Shown here: one piece after another, positions 8,854 through 15,633 of the stretch | How positions within the stretch are numbered: the first letter of the stretch is position 1 | Layout of the letters: the number at the start of each line of letters is the position of its first letter | Source: Hungatella sp. UBA3048 | Lineage (GTDB): Bacteria; Bacillota; Clostridia; Lachnospirales; Lachnospiraceae | Reading direction: 5' to 3' | Length of the DNA stretch: 20,634 nt | Assembly (NCBI GenBank): GCA_002367105.1 | Contig: DFCS01000034.1 | Coordinates: 1-20,634, forward strand | Translations under genes and position numbers: made by a program | Notes under the pieces: model-generated | Databases searched by the model: none | What the model was told of the DNA's origin: nothing | Seen by the model: only the letters and a program-made list of their open reading frames with translations

Positions 8854-9857
8854 CTCTGTTCCCCATTCTCCACGGATGCCGACATTAAAAGTATCCCAGC
8901 TTCCGGACAGTTTTCCTCTTTTTCCGTAAAATTGATCCGCTCCTCTTCAATTACAAGAGGCCGCTTCATAACGCGGGCATTGATGGACAGAACATATTCT
9001 CCTACAAGTCCTATAAAAAAGATCTGCACGGAGCCAAGGAAACACATGCCGATCAAAAGAGGTGCCATACCTGCAGGAAAGCGGTCCCAGTACACCAGTT
9101 TCATGACCAGATAGACAAGTGCCACCATCATGCTGGCAAAGGAGCAGATGCTCCCGAATATGGTCGCAAGGCGAAGCCCTACTTTTGTATAAGAAGTAAC
9201 GCTTAACATGGCCGCATCATACAGACGGTAAAAATTATTGCTGGTCTTTCCTGCCCGCCTTTTCGGCTGCTCATATGGAATCTCCTTACGCCGAAAGCCA
9301 AGCTCTGCAACAATTCCACGTAGAAAAGGCGTTGGGTCATCCAGTTCCCTAAGAACCTTTATAAATCTTTGATCGTATAAGCCAAAGCCGGTGAAGTGTT
9401 CGATCTGCTCTACATCGGAAAGCTTTTTAATGGTTTTATAGTAACAGCTTCTCAGCCAGTACATGATCTTATTCTCTTTACTGGATTTCTTGATTCCGAT
9501 GACAATCTTATAGCCTTTTTCCCATTCCCTCACATACTTCGGAATCATTTCCACCGGATCCTGGAAATCCGCTGCCATTAGAATGGTACAGTCTCCCGTT
9601 GACTGAAGCATGGCATAATAAGGAGAGTTGAACTGCCCGAAATTCTTGGCGTTAAAAATCCCTTTTACTCTTTTCTCCTGGACGCACAAGTCACGGATGA
9701 TCTCCCTGGTCCGGTCCTTAGAATCATTGTCAATAAAAATCAGTTCATAGGTGTAACTTGGCAATTCAGTATTAAATATATGGTCAATCGCCTGATACAA
9801 GGCATTTATATTTTCTTCCTCATTGTAGCAGGGCACCACGATGCTAATTGTTTTCAT
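8850..9857 (-). CDS. Polyprenyl-phosphate glycosyltransferase (GtrB/ArnC/DPM-like GT2)
   Basis: A 335-residue GT2 enzyme of the dolichol-phosphate-mannose synthase type. By family it makes a polyprenyl-phosphate-linked monosaccharide, which is then used as donor outside the membrane. The GT-A domain at 1-225 has ISIVVPCYNEEENI at 4-17, IDNDSKDRT at 42-50 and the metal motif in AADFQDP at 95-101. Two membrane hairpin segments follow at about 227-255 and 264-290, the usual GtrB layout. A 45-residue polar tail follows. The start is supported by GGAAGTG about 6 bases upstream. It lies 4 bases after the alcohol dehydrogenase gene and overlaps the next gene by ATGA. Its presence implies a side-branch or periplasm-side glycosylation step, but no GtrA flippase or GT-C transferase gene is in the window. 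Confidence 0.92.
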   Translation of the reverse strand: MKTISIVVPCYNEEENINALYQAIDHIFNTELPSYTYELIFIDNDSKDRTREIIRDLCVQEKRVKGIFNAKNFGQFNSPYYAMLQSTGDCTILMAADFQDPVEMIPKYVREWEKGYKIVIGIKKSSKENKIMYWLRSCYYKTIKKLSDVEQIEHFTGFGLYDQRFIKVLRELDDPTPFLRGIVAELGFRRKEIPYEQPKRRAGKTSNNFYRLYDAAMLSVTSYTKVGLRLATIFGSICSFASMMVALVYLVMKLVYWDRFPAGMAPLLIGMCFLGSVQIFFIGLVGEYVLSINARVMKRPLVIEEERINFTEKEENCPEAGILLMSASVENGEQR

Positions 9858-9861
9858 ATGT

Positions 9862-10929
9862 TCACTTCCAATCTATCCGAACCATCACTTTAATTAAATC
9901 TTCCGGCTTTTCTTTCATAAGCTGCAGAGCCGTTTCCACCTGCTCTAAGCCATTAAGATGGTGAGTCACCAGCTTTCCGGGATTGATCCTTCCATACTGG
10001 ACCATTTTTAAAAGGCGTTCTATTCTCACTCTTCCGCCCTTTGCAAGCTCTGTGTGGATCGTCTTTCCCGCCATGCCACGTCCGCCTGAAAACTTGGGGA
10101 ATGGAAGGTTTCCGGTTCCGCCATAGTAATTCACATTGGATATGGTTCCGATCCCGTATTTTGCCATATCCACCGCCTGGGCAAAAACTTCATCCCCGCC
10201 TCCGCAGATGATGACACCGTCGGCTCCCAGACCTCCTGTCCGTTCCATGACCTGTTCCGTTACGTTTCCATCTTTATAGCTTAAGACCTCTGTGGCTCCG
10301 AACTGCCTGGCAAGCTTTACACAAATGGGCCTGCTGCCGACTGCCAGGATTCTCGCAGCGCCCAGATGGCGCGCTCCTTCCACAGCCATAAGCCCAATGG
10401 GGCCGATTCCCAGGACCACTACGGTATCTCCGATTTTAATATCCGCAAATTCCGCTCCTGTAAAACCTGTAGTAACAACATCCACGCACATAAGTGCCTG
10501 TTCCAGAGTGATTCCCTCTGGAATCTTTGCCAAAGTAGTATCTGCATCAGGAATTAAAAACTTTTCCGCAAATACTCCCGGAGCCGTCCTTCCAAGCTGG
10601 TGGCCGGAAAATGGGGCTGTCGCATGCTTAAAATTTCCTTCCTGGATTCCACAGGCTCTCCAGTCCGGCGTGATGGCAGGAACAGCTACAAGATCTCCAG
10701 CATTAAAGTCACAGACCAGTTCTCCGGTTTCCAGGACTTCCGCCACACATTCATGTCCCAGGATCAGGTTTGGAGCCTTCCTGGAACCACCGCCATATAC
10801 CGTGTGGACATCGGAGGAACAGGGGGTCACCGCGATCGGGCGGAGGATTGCCCCATAGGGAGTTACGACAGGTTCCGGCGCATCATACCAGCCGACCTTG
10901 CCAGGTTCGATCAAAACAAAAGCTTTCAT
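9862..10929 (-). CDS. NADP-dependent secondary alcohol dehydrogenase (zinc MDR family)
   Basis: A 355-residue medium-chain dehydrogenase closely resembling the clostridial and thermophile isopropanol dehydrogenases (C. beijerinckii ADH type), which interconvert secondary alcohols and ketones. Catalytic zinc ligands fall at the same numbers as in that enzyme: Cys37 (TPCSSDVHT), His59 and Glu60 (GHE), and Asp150 (MCVDVVTTGF). The Rossmann motif GIGPIG is at 174-179. Gly198-Ser199-Arg200-Pro201 and Tyr218, known to bind the NADP phosphate in the clostridial enzyme, are all present. The structural-zinc cysteine cluster of longer MDR enzymes is absent, as is normal for this subgroup. It is 9 bases after the methyltransferase gene and 4 before a glycosyltransferase. 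In this setting it may reduce a keto group on a nucleotide sugar or on an acyl branch rather than act in fermentation. That role is inference. Confidence 0.92.
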   Translation of the reverse strand: MKAFVLIEPGKVGWYDAPEPVVTPYGAILRPIAVTPCSSDVHTVYGGGSRKAPNLILGHECVAEVLETGELVCDFNAGDLVAVPAITPDWRACGIQEGNFKHATAPFSGHQLGRTAPGVFAEKFLIPDADTTLAKIPEGITLEQALMCVDVVTTGFTGAEFADIKIGDTVVVLGIGPIGLMAVEGARHLGAARILAVGSRPICVKLARQFGATEVLSYKDGNVTEQVMERTGGLGADGVIICGGGDEVFAQAVDMAKYGIGTISNVNYYGGTGNLPFPKFSGGRGMAGKTIHTELAKGGRVRIERLLKMVQYGRINPGKLVTHHLNGLEQVETALQLMKEKPEDLIKVMVRIDWK

Positions 10930-10938
10930 AGGTTTTTC

Positions 10939-12126
10939 TTATATCCTTTCCAAATGATTGGATTTTAACGCCAGTATCTCTACATTCCCGCCAAATCTTT
11001 CTTGTATGATTCCCGCGATCTCATCCGTATAGCCAGGAGCCACGATTAAAATGGCATCTACCGGGTCCATGTGATAATGATCCGGGGGTACAATGGGAAG
11101 ATGGGAGGCAGGAGCGTATTTTCCCTGCTTAAAGGGGGCGGAATCAATGATATATCTTGCAAACCGGCCGATGACCGTTGTGGAAGCCAGAGTAAAGCCC
11201 TGATGGCTGGCCCCCCATATGCCTAAGGTTTTTCCCTGGCTCTTAAGACCGTCTGTCAGCGCTTCCAGTTCCCTGCCAATGGTATCCAGGCTTTCTTTAA
11301 GACCGGATATATCTACCGGCGTATGCGTTCTTCTCTCTTTAGCCTGTCCGGCCGAATTTTTCTTCACGATGACAGAAAGGGTATCCCGGTTTATCATTTC
11401 CTCCTCTAATACCTGAAATCCGGCTTTTTCTACTGCATAGCGCAGGGTGTCAAAGGTATAATAGGCAAGATGGTCCCGGATCAGTTCATAATATCCGTCA
11501 TACTGCAGAATATATTCAAGGCTTGGAACTGTAATTAAGCCCACGCCCTCCTCCGATAAGTTGTCTGCAATGCAGCGAAGCATTCCGACCGGGTCTGGCT
11601 GATGCTCCAGGAAATTGAAGGATAAAAATCCGTCAAAGGGGCCGCTTGCACTGCCGTCATCGGATGCAAGGAATTCCCCTTCCGCTGCAAACTGCTTCCA
11701 GACTGTAAGACCCTTTTCCCTTGCAAGGCGGACAAGACTTTCCCTATTTTCAATTCCATAAGCCTTTACAGGAAAGTCTGACAGCAGTCCAAGAAACTCT
11801 CCCTGGCCGCAGCCTGCCTCGATGAGCTTTTTCCCTTCCAGATGATATCTATCAATAAAATGCCGGTACTGGCGTTTTCTTAAGTTTACCATGGTGGTGG
11901 TAAAGCCGCCGGAGCGGATCACGTCCTTGTAGTATGCCACAGGTTCACAATCAAACTGTACCAGACCGCATGCCTGGCACTGATGGAGGGAAAGGGTGAT
12001 CCCCTGCTCCTCTCCCAGTTCTTCCTTGACCGGAATATCCTGAGCCGAAGCCGGCATATCCGCAAGGGTCATCAAAGGCGTTTCCCCAAGAGGTCTGCCG
12101 CACACAATACAAATCCTATCTCTCAT
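10939..12126 (-). CDS. Nucleotide-sugar C-methyltransferase (SAM-dependent, zinc-ribbon type)
   Basis: A 395-residue protein with the three-part layout of deoxysugar C-methyltransferases such as the TylC3 type. By family these place a methyl branch on a keto-sugar carbon. An N-terminal zinc-binding domain has Cys6, Cys9, Cys50 and Cys53 (CIVC, CQAC) and the DMPASAQ stretch. The SAM domain at about 85-255 has EAGCGQGE at 103-110 and the EHQPDP block at 174-179. The C-terminal Rossmann-like domain at about 298-395 has GIWGASHQG. An ATG 28 codons upstream would overlap the SDR gene. I chose the internal ATG at 12124-12126 because the domain starts there and GGAGG lies 12 bases before it. Related proteins can also be acyl- or O-methyltransferases, so the product is inferred from domain layout and neighbours. 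Confidence 0.87.
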   Translation of the reverse strand: MRDRICIVCGRPLGETPLMTLADMPASAQDIPVKEELGEEQGITLSLHQCQACGLVQFDCEPVAYYKDVIRSGGFTTTMVNLRKRQYRHFIDRYHLEGKKLIEAGCGQGEFLGLLSDFPVKAYGIENRESLVRLAREKGLTVWKQFAAEGEFLASDDGSASGPFDGFLSFNFLEHQPDPVGMLRCIADNLSEEGVGLITVPSLEYILQYDGYYELIRDHLAYYTFDTLRYAVEKAGFQVLEEEMINRDTLSVIVKKNSAGQAKERRTHTPVDISGLKESLDTIGRELEALTDGLKSQGKTLGIWGASHQGFTLASTTVIGRFARYIIDSAPFKQGKYAPASHLPIVPPDHYHMDPVDAILIVAPGYTDEIAGIIQERFGGNVEILALKSNHLERI

Positions 12127-12169
12127 ACCACAAAAATTCCTCCATGTCAATATTTTATACCTAATGAAT

Positions 12170-13099
12170 TTAGCGGATCGTCCGCCGGATCCCCTCTGGA
12201 AAGTCCACAAGAGGCTGCCAGCCCGTTGCTTTTTCCAGCTTTTTTATATCAGGAATAAGGTTTGTGAGTCCTTCTGCATTAGGCGCTCTTCTTCCGTAGC
12301 TGTAGCTTCCGTGATAGCCCAAAACCTCATACATCGTCCGGATGTATTCTCTTAAAGGCCTGTTTTCACCTTCCGGTCCCGCTACATTATAAGTTCCGGA
12401 AACTGATTCTTTCTCCTGTTCCATCAAAAGTATCAGCGCCCGGATGCAGTCATCGAGATATAAAAAGTTCCATATTTGCGTACATTCCCCCAGGGAAATA
12501 TACTCTCCTCTGCGAAATGCATTAAGGCAGCTTTCCACCAGGGACCAGGGATGATCTCCTGGGCCGTACACACTGAATATCCTGGTATGGATGTATTCTA
12601 TCTCTGAAACACCTGACTTTTTCCAGTTCTCTGTCAATTCCAATGCCCTGTTTAAAAATTCCAGCTTGGCTCTGCCATATTCAGAGACAGGCTTACACGG
12701 CATCTCCTCTGTCATCGTATCTTTATGAATTCCATATTCCGCCTGGGAACCGCTGAAAAGAAAGCGTTTGCAGCCAAGGCGTCTGGCTCCTTCCAAAGCC
12801 TTTAAGGAATCTTCCACGTTCTTTTGCTGGACCTCCCGTTTCATCCGGTTTTCACTACCGGAGCCATCCCAGCCAAAATGGTAAAATGCCTGGCATGGCT
12901 CGTGAATTACCTGATTGATCTCATGAAGGTCTTCTAATTGACCTTCGATCCGTACAAGTCCCTCCCGCTCGGCCGCAAGGCTTCCCATATTCTTTGAACC
13001 GGGACGGATTACGGCAAATACCTTGTTTTTCTCTATTAAAAGCTGGTCAACCAATGCTCTCCCAAGAAAACTGGTGGCCCCTGTTACAACTACGTTCAA
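12170..13099 (-). CDS. NAD-dependent epimerase/dehydratase (extended SDR) for a nucleotide sugar
   Basis: A 309-residue extended short-chain dehydrogenase. The cofactor motif is TGATSFLG at 6-13. The catalytic residues are Ser in FSGSQAEYG (115-123) and the YxxxK pair Tyr141/Lys145 (YGRAK). The conserved VYGPGD block is at 178-182. It is probably a 4-ketoreductase or epimerase on an NDP-deoxysugar; the exact reaction cannot be read off. The start codon is TTG (13097-13099), not ATG, chosen because an excellent AGGGGAGG ribosome site lies 7 bases upstream and the Rossmann strand begins immediately. It follows the TPP enzyme gene by 16 bases and precedes the methyltransferase by 43. Together these enzymes look like a modified-sugar module. 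Confidence 0.88.
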   Translation of the reverse strand: MNVVVTGATSFLGRALVDQLLIEKNKVFAVIRPGSKNMGSLAAEREGLVRIEGQLEDLHEINQVIHEPCQAFYHFGWDGSGSENRMKREVQQKNVEDSLKALEGARRLGCKRFLFSGSQAEYGIHKDTMTEEMPCKPVSEYGRAKLEFLNRALELTENWKKSGVSEIEYIHTRIFSVYGPGDHPWSLVESCLNAFRRGEYISLGECTQIWNFLYLDDCIRALILLMEQEKESVSGTYNVAGPEGENRPLREYIRTMYEVLGYHGSYSYGRRAPNAEGLTNLIPDIKKLEKATGWQPLVDFPEGIRRTIR

Positions 13100-13115
13100 C
13101 GCTTTTCCTCCCCTG

Positions 13116-15050
13116 CTATTCCCTGATCCTCGGGATGATCATATTCCGGTCCATCTCTTCATCGGAAAGGAATGGAGACAAATCCTCTAACGGCGGTGAG
13201 ATAAGGGTTCCATCCGGCAGGCGTTTCGCTGAGGACTTTGGTTCAAAGTTCTGGTCCCGGCTTACAAATATCTCGCAGATGACTGGTCCCTTCATGGCCA
13301 GCGCTGTTTCAATCGCATGTTTCAGCTGGCTGTTATGGCATGCACGGACATAAGGATAGCCATAGGCTGATGATAGTTTTTCCATGTCAGGGAAGCTTAA
13401 ATCCCGGCTGTCTACTCCGATTCCTACTAATGGCTCTCCGAAGAAATTCTTCTGGGTCTGGCGGATGGAATGGTAGCCTCCGTTATTAATAAGGAATATC
13501 TTAACAGGCATATGGTGATGGATGATGGTCTGTAGCTCCTGTAAGTTCATCTGGATGCTTCCGTCACCTGTAACCAGGATGACGTCCTCTCCCTGATCAG
13601 CAACGCTCGCTCCAATGGCAGCCGGAAGATCATAGCCCATGGAAGCAACTGCTGAGTTGGATATGAAACGCTGCCCCTTCTTAATGATATAGGCATGTCC
13701 CCCCACGACACAGGCGGATCCATTTCCCACCACAGTGACCCTGTTCTCTGGGACTCGGGTACTTAGTTCTTTTATGAATGCGTAGACATTGGCTTCCTCA
13801 TCTTCTCCGCTTCTGTAGTGCTTTGGAAGCACGACCGGGTACTTTTCCTTCCACATACGGCAGGTATCATTCCAGGTCATGTCGGCAAGGCCCTTTCCGC
13901 CGGAAAAGAGTGGGTGATTAATGGAAGTTTTGTATTCTGAGTCTAGCAGTTCCTCTAAGGCTGTAAGCAGATCCTTTACATTGGCCTGGATCTTCATATC
14001 GGCGTGAACGGATGGTTTCTTCAATTCCTCAGGGTCGATATCATTGACGATCACATAGGCTTCTCTGGCCCATGTAGTATAATTGTACCCCACCTGCCGG
14101 ATGCTTAAGCGGCTTCCAAGAGAAAGGACTAAGTCGCTGTTTTGAATGGCAAAGTTCCCTGCACGGTCTCCCATTCCACCGCCTCGCCCTGTGTAAAGCG
14201 GATGCTCATCTTCTATGCAGTCCAGGCTGTTCCAGCCGGTCACTACTGGAATTCCCAGCTTGTCTACTACCCGCATGAATACCTCATGGGCCTGTCCAAT
14301 GCGGATTCCGTTACCTGCATTGATTACCGGACGGGAAGATGATTTTATTTTTTCTAAAATGGCCCGGGCAACATCAGCAGTTACCTTTTCCGGAAGGATC
14401 TGACGAATTTCTCCGCAGCCGGGGCCATCCTGTTTTATTTTTGCGTTGGTTTCAGAGGACCAGCCATCTCCGCCATTCTCGTAATTTTCTGGGGAAAAGC
14501 CGATTAGCTCTTCTGTTTCTATATAGGCGCCCTGGACATTTAAGGGGATGTCCAGCCATGTGGGGCCTGGACGGCCGGACAGGGCGAGGTAAATGGCTTT
14601 TTCTAAAGTGTAACGGATCCTCATGGGGTCAATTACCATCTCGCTGTATTTTGTCATACAGTCAATGGCCTTTGTTATATCAAACTCCTGGTCTCCCATG
14701 GCTCTGATCCCGACTCCTGACCATCTGGCCGTTGTGTCGTAGCGCACCTGGCCTGATAAAATTAACATGGGAATGGAATCCAGATAACCTCCTAGCACTC
14801 CGGTAATGGCATTGGTGCCCCCAGGGCCCGTGGTCACACAGACCGCAGCTATGCGGTCCTTGATTCTGGCATAGGATTCGGCCGCTATGGCACATGCCTG
14901 CTCATGATGGTTATATAAGCAGTGCATTCCCTCCTGATGCCCCAGGGCGTCGTTTAAATGCATGGCTCCTCCGCCTGTAACCGTAAACACCTGTGTAATC
15001 CCGGAATCAACCAACTTCTGGGAGATATAATTGGATACTTTCATTCTCAT
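13116..15050 (-). CDS. TPP-dependent acetolactate-synthase-like enzyme of the sugar module
   Basis: A 644-residue thiamine-diphosphate enzyme in the acetohydroxyacid synthase fold. The catalytic glutamate is Glu50 (NHHEQACA). The pyrimidine-binding domain is at about 3-170, the middle domain at about 225-365 and the pyrophosphate domain at about 415-615. The last holds the TPP motif, starting GDGSIQ at 495 and ending in Asn522-Asn523. It is longer than biosynthetic IlvB (about 560) because of an insertion at about 180-225. No small regulatory subunit or other ilv gene is nearby. It heads a sugar operon, so a carboligase that adds a pyruvate-derived two-carbon branch to a keto-sugar (YerE-like) or another decarboxylation is more likely than valine synthesis. 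The first ATG is preferred over Met3, with GAGGAG 9 bases upstream. Confidence 0.88.
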   Translation of the reverse strand: MRMKVSNYISQKLVDSGITQVFTVTGGGAMHLNDALGHQEGMHCLYNHHEQACAIAAESYARIKDRIAAVCVTTGPGGTNAITGVLGGYLDSIPMLILSGQVRYDTTARWSGVGIRAMGDQEFDITKAIDCMTKYSEMVIDPMRIRYTLEKAIYLALSGRPGPTWLDIPLNVQGAYIETEELIGFSPENYENGGDGWSSETNAKIKQDGPGCGEIRQILPEKVTADVARAILEKIKSSSRPVINAGNGIRIGQAHEVFMRVVDKLGIPVVTGWNSLDCIEDEHPLYTGRGGGMGDRAGNFAIQNSDLVLSLGSRLSIRQVGYNYTTWAREAYVIVNDIDPEELKKPSVHADMKIQANVKDLLTALEELLDSEYKTSINHPLFSGGKGLADMTWNDTCRMWKEKYPVVLPKHYRSGEDEEANVYAFIKELSTRVPENRVTVVGNGSACVVGGHAYIIKKGQRFISNSAVASMGYDLPAAIGASVADQGEDVILVTGDGSIQMNLQELQTIIHHHMPVKIFLINNGGYHSIRQTQKNFFGEPLVGIGVDSRDLSFPDMEKLSSAYGYPYVRACHNSQLKHAIETALAMKGPVICEIFVSRDQNFEPKSSAKRLPDGTLISPPLEDLSPFLSDEEMDRNMIIPRIRE

Positions 15051-15107
15051 GGATCTTCTCTCCTCTTTTTGAGATGTTTATTTTCTTTGTGCAGAACTTT
15101 TGTCTGC

Positions 15108-15174
15108 GGTGTGGGGTGGTGCTTGTGTTGGTGCTTGTGTTGTTGTTTGTAGATTGATGTGTGGGGTGTAGATT
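15108..15174 (-). promoter_or_regulatory. C-rich, G-poor leader tract, possible Rho loading site
   Basis: As minus-strand RNA these 67 bases contain 30 C and only 2 G, mostly as CACAC, CAACAAC and ACCCCACAC runs, and should be unstructured. It includes a tandem 12-base repeat (15119-15142). The composition is that of a Rho-utilisation site in an untranslated leader. No direct evidence of Rho action exists here. Confidence 0.3.
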
Positions 15175-15177
15175 GCA

Positions 15178-15272
15178 GCGAAGACTTTTGCTGGTAGCCC
15201 GGATTCTTGCTTGAAGCCCAGACTCTTGCTTAAAGCCCAGATTCTTGATTGAAGCCCAAACTCTTGCTTGCA
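15178..15272 (-). repeat. Five tandem 19-bp repeats in the operon leader
   Basis: Four good copies run 15197-15215, 15216-15234, 15235-15253 and 15254-15272, with a degenerate fifth at 15178-15196. On the minus strand they approximate TTCAAGCAAGAGTCTGGGC. The 19-base unit does not preserve a reading frame, so selection on protein sequence is unlikely. The copies may be RNA-binding or DNA-binding sites, or simply a variable-number repeat. Confidence 0.85.
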
Positions 15273-15298
15273 TAGTGTTTGCACGTAGCTTCTAGTCC

Positions 15299-15380
15299 GC
15301 AGTGCAGCCTGTGAAGCCTGCGGCTTCACAGGCTCACGGGCTTTCGCCCTATGAATTAGAACACGGAAAATTCGCACTGC
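15299..15380 (-). ncRNA. Candidate structured RNA (three-way junction) at the 5' end of the leader
   Basis: On the minus strand GCAGTGC (15374-15380) pairs with GCACTGC (15299-15305) to close an 82-nt element. Inside are a GGGC-GAAA-GCCC hairpin (15338-15349) and a perfect 13-pair hairpin, AGCCTGTGAAGCC with loop GCA (15306-15334). The long arm abuts the closing stem directly. The small loop is a GNRA tetraloop only on the minus strand, which points to that strand as the transcribed RNA. It matches no riboswitch I recognise. There is no T run, so it is not a terminator. It could also be a dispersed palindromic repeat. Confidence 0.5.
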
Positions 15381-15397
15381 TCATTGCTTTCGTGTAG

Positions 15398-15426
15398 ATT
15401 ATACCACACCCCCCCTCTTTTTCCTA
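15398..15426 (-). promoter_or_regulatory. Promoter of the polysaccharide operon
   Basis: On the minus strand TGGTATAAT gives a perfect -10 (15398-15403) with the extended -10 TG. The -35 at 17 bases (TAGGAA, 15421-15426) is poor, matching 3 of 6, as is common with extended -10 promoters. The spacer contains seven G in a row. The upstream DNA is purine- and A-rich. No other good promoter is seen for the operon. Confidence 0.55.
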
Positions 15427-15558
15427 TTTAAAGTTTTCTTACTTTAATTTCTTTTTGGTTACTCCTAACCCCTTGGTTTTATCTTCTTTTTTCTTTTTAT
15501 GTTATCTCCTTCCATATCTGCCATCAAACCACACTATCTAATGGCCTCCGGAATACGG

Positions 15559-15564
15559 TATAAT
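15559..15564 (+). promoter_or_regulatory. Possible -10 box for the wall-binding repeat protein
   Basis: A perfect TATAAT lies about 70 bases before the start codon, but no convincing -35 is found 16-18 bases upstream. The 130 bases between this box and the divergent operon promoter hold pyrimidine-rich DNA and a small GGTTA-CTCC-TAACC inverted repeat at 15457-15470. Confidence 0.35.
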
Positions 15565-15633
15565 CGCAGGGTAATGCAACTATGGATTTTCGGCCACGAT
15601 AAAACTTATTGCAAAAAAGGAGAGAACATATTT

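Larger units (their letters stand above)
15051..15391 (-). promoter_or_regulatory. Long untranslated leader of the polysaccharide operon
   Basis: If transcription starts about 7 bases past the TATAAT at 15398-15403, the mRNA has about 340 untranslated bases before the TPP-enzyme gene. In order these hold a folded element (15299-15380), five 19-nt repeats (15178-15272), a C-rich, G-poor tract (15108-15174) and the GAGGAG ribosome site. Two minus-strand open frames of 88 and 99 codons run through it, but a 19-base period is not a codon multiple and they lack ribosome sites, so I do not call them genes. No hairpin with a T run is present. Confidence 0.55.

Noticed and set aside
13116..15050. Biosynthetic acetolactate synthase (ilvB) for branched amino acids
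   Set aside because: No ilvN, ilvC or leu gene is near, the protein is about 80 residues longer, and it heads a glycan operon; sequence alone cannot fully exclude it.
15178..15272. 19-bp tandem repeats as a CRISPR array
   Set aside because: The copies are directly adjacent with no spacers and the units are too short and degenerate.
15306..15334. The 13-bp perfect hairpin as a Rho-independent terminator
   Set aside because: Neither strand has a T run after it, and on the minus strand it lies just after the operon promoter, so termination there would silence the operon.
15007..15377. Two minus-strand open frames of 88 and 99 codons in the operon leader
   Set aside because: They run through 19-nt repeats that break any codon period, have no ribosome site, one overlaps the TPP-enzyme gene, and the products are low-complexity with no family resemblance.
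15051..15391. A TPP riboswitch controlling the TPP-dependent enzyme
   Set aside because: The conserved TPP-aptamer cores (CUGAGA and ACCUGAUCUGG-like blocks) are absent, and the enzyme uses TPP rather than making it.
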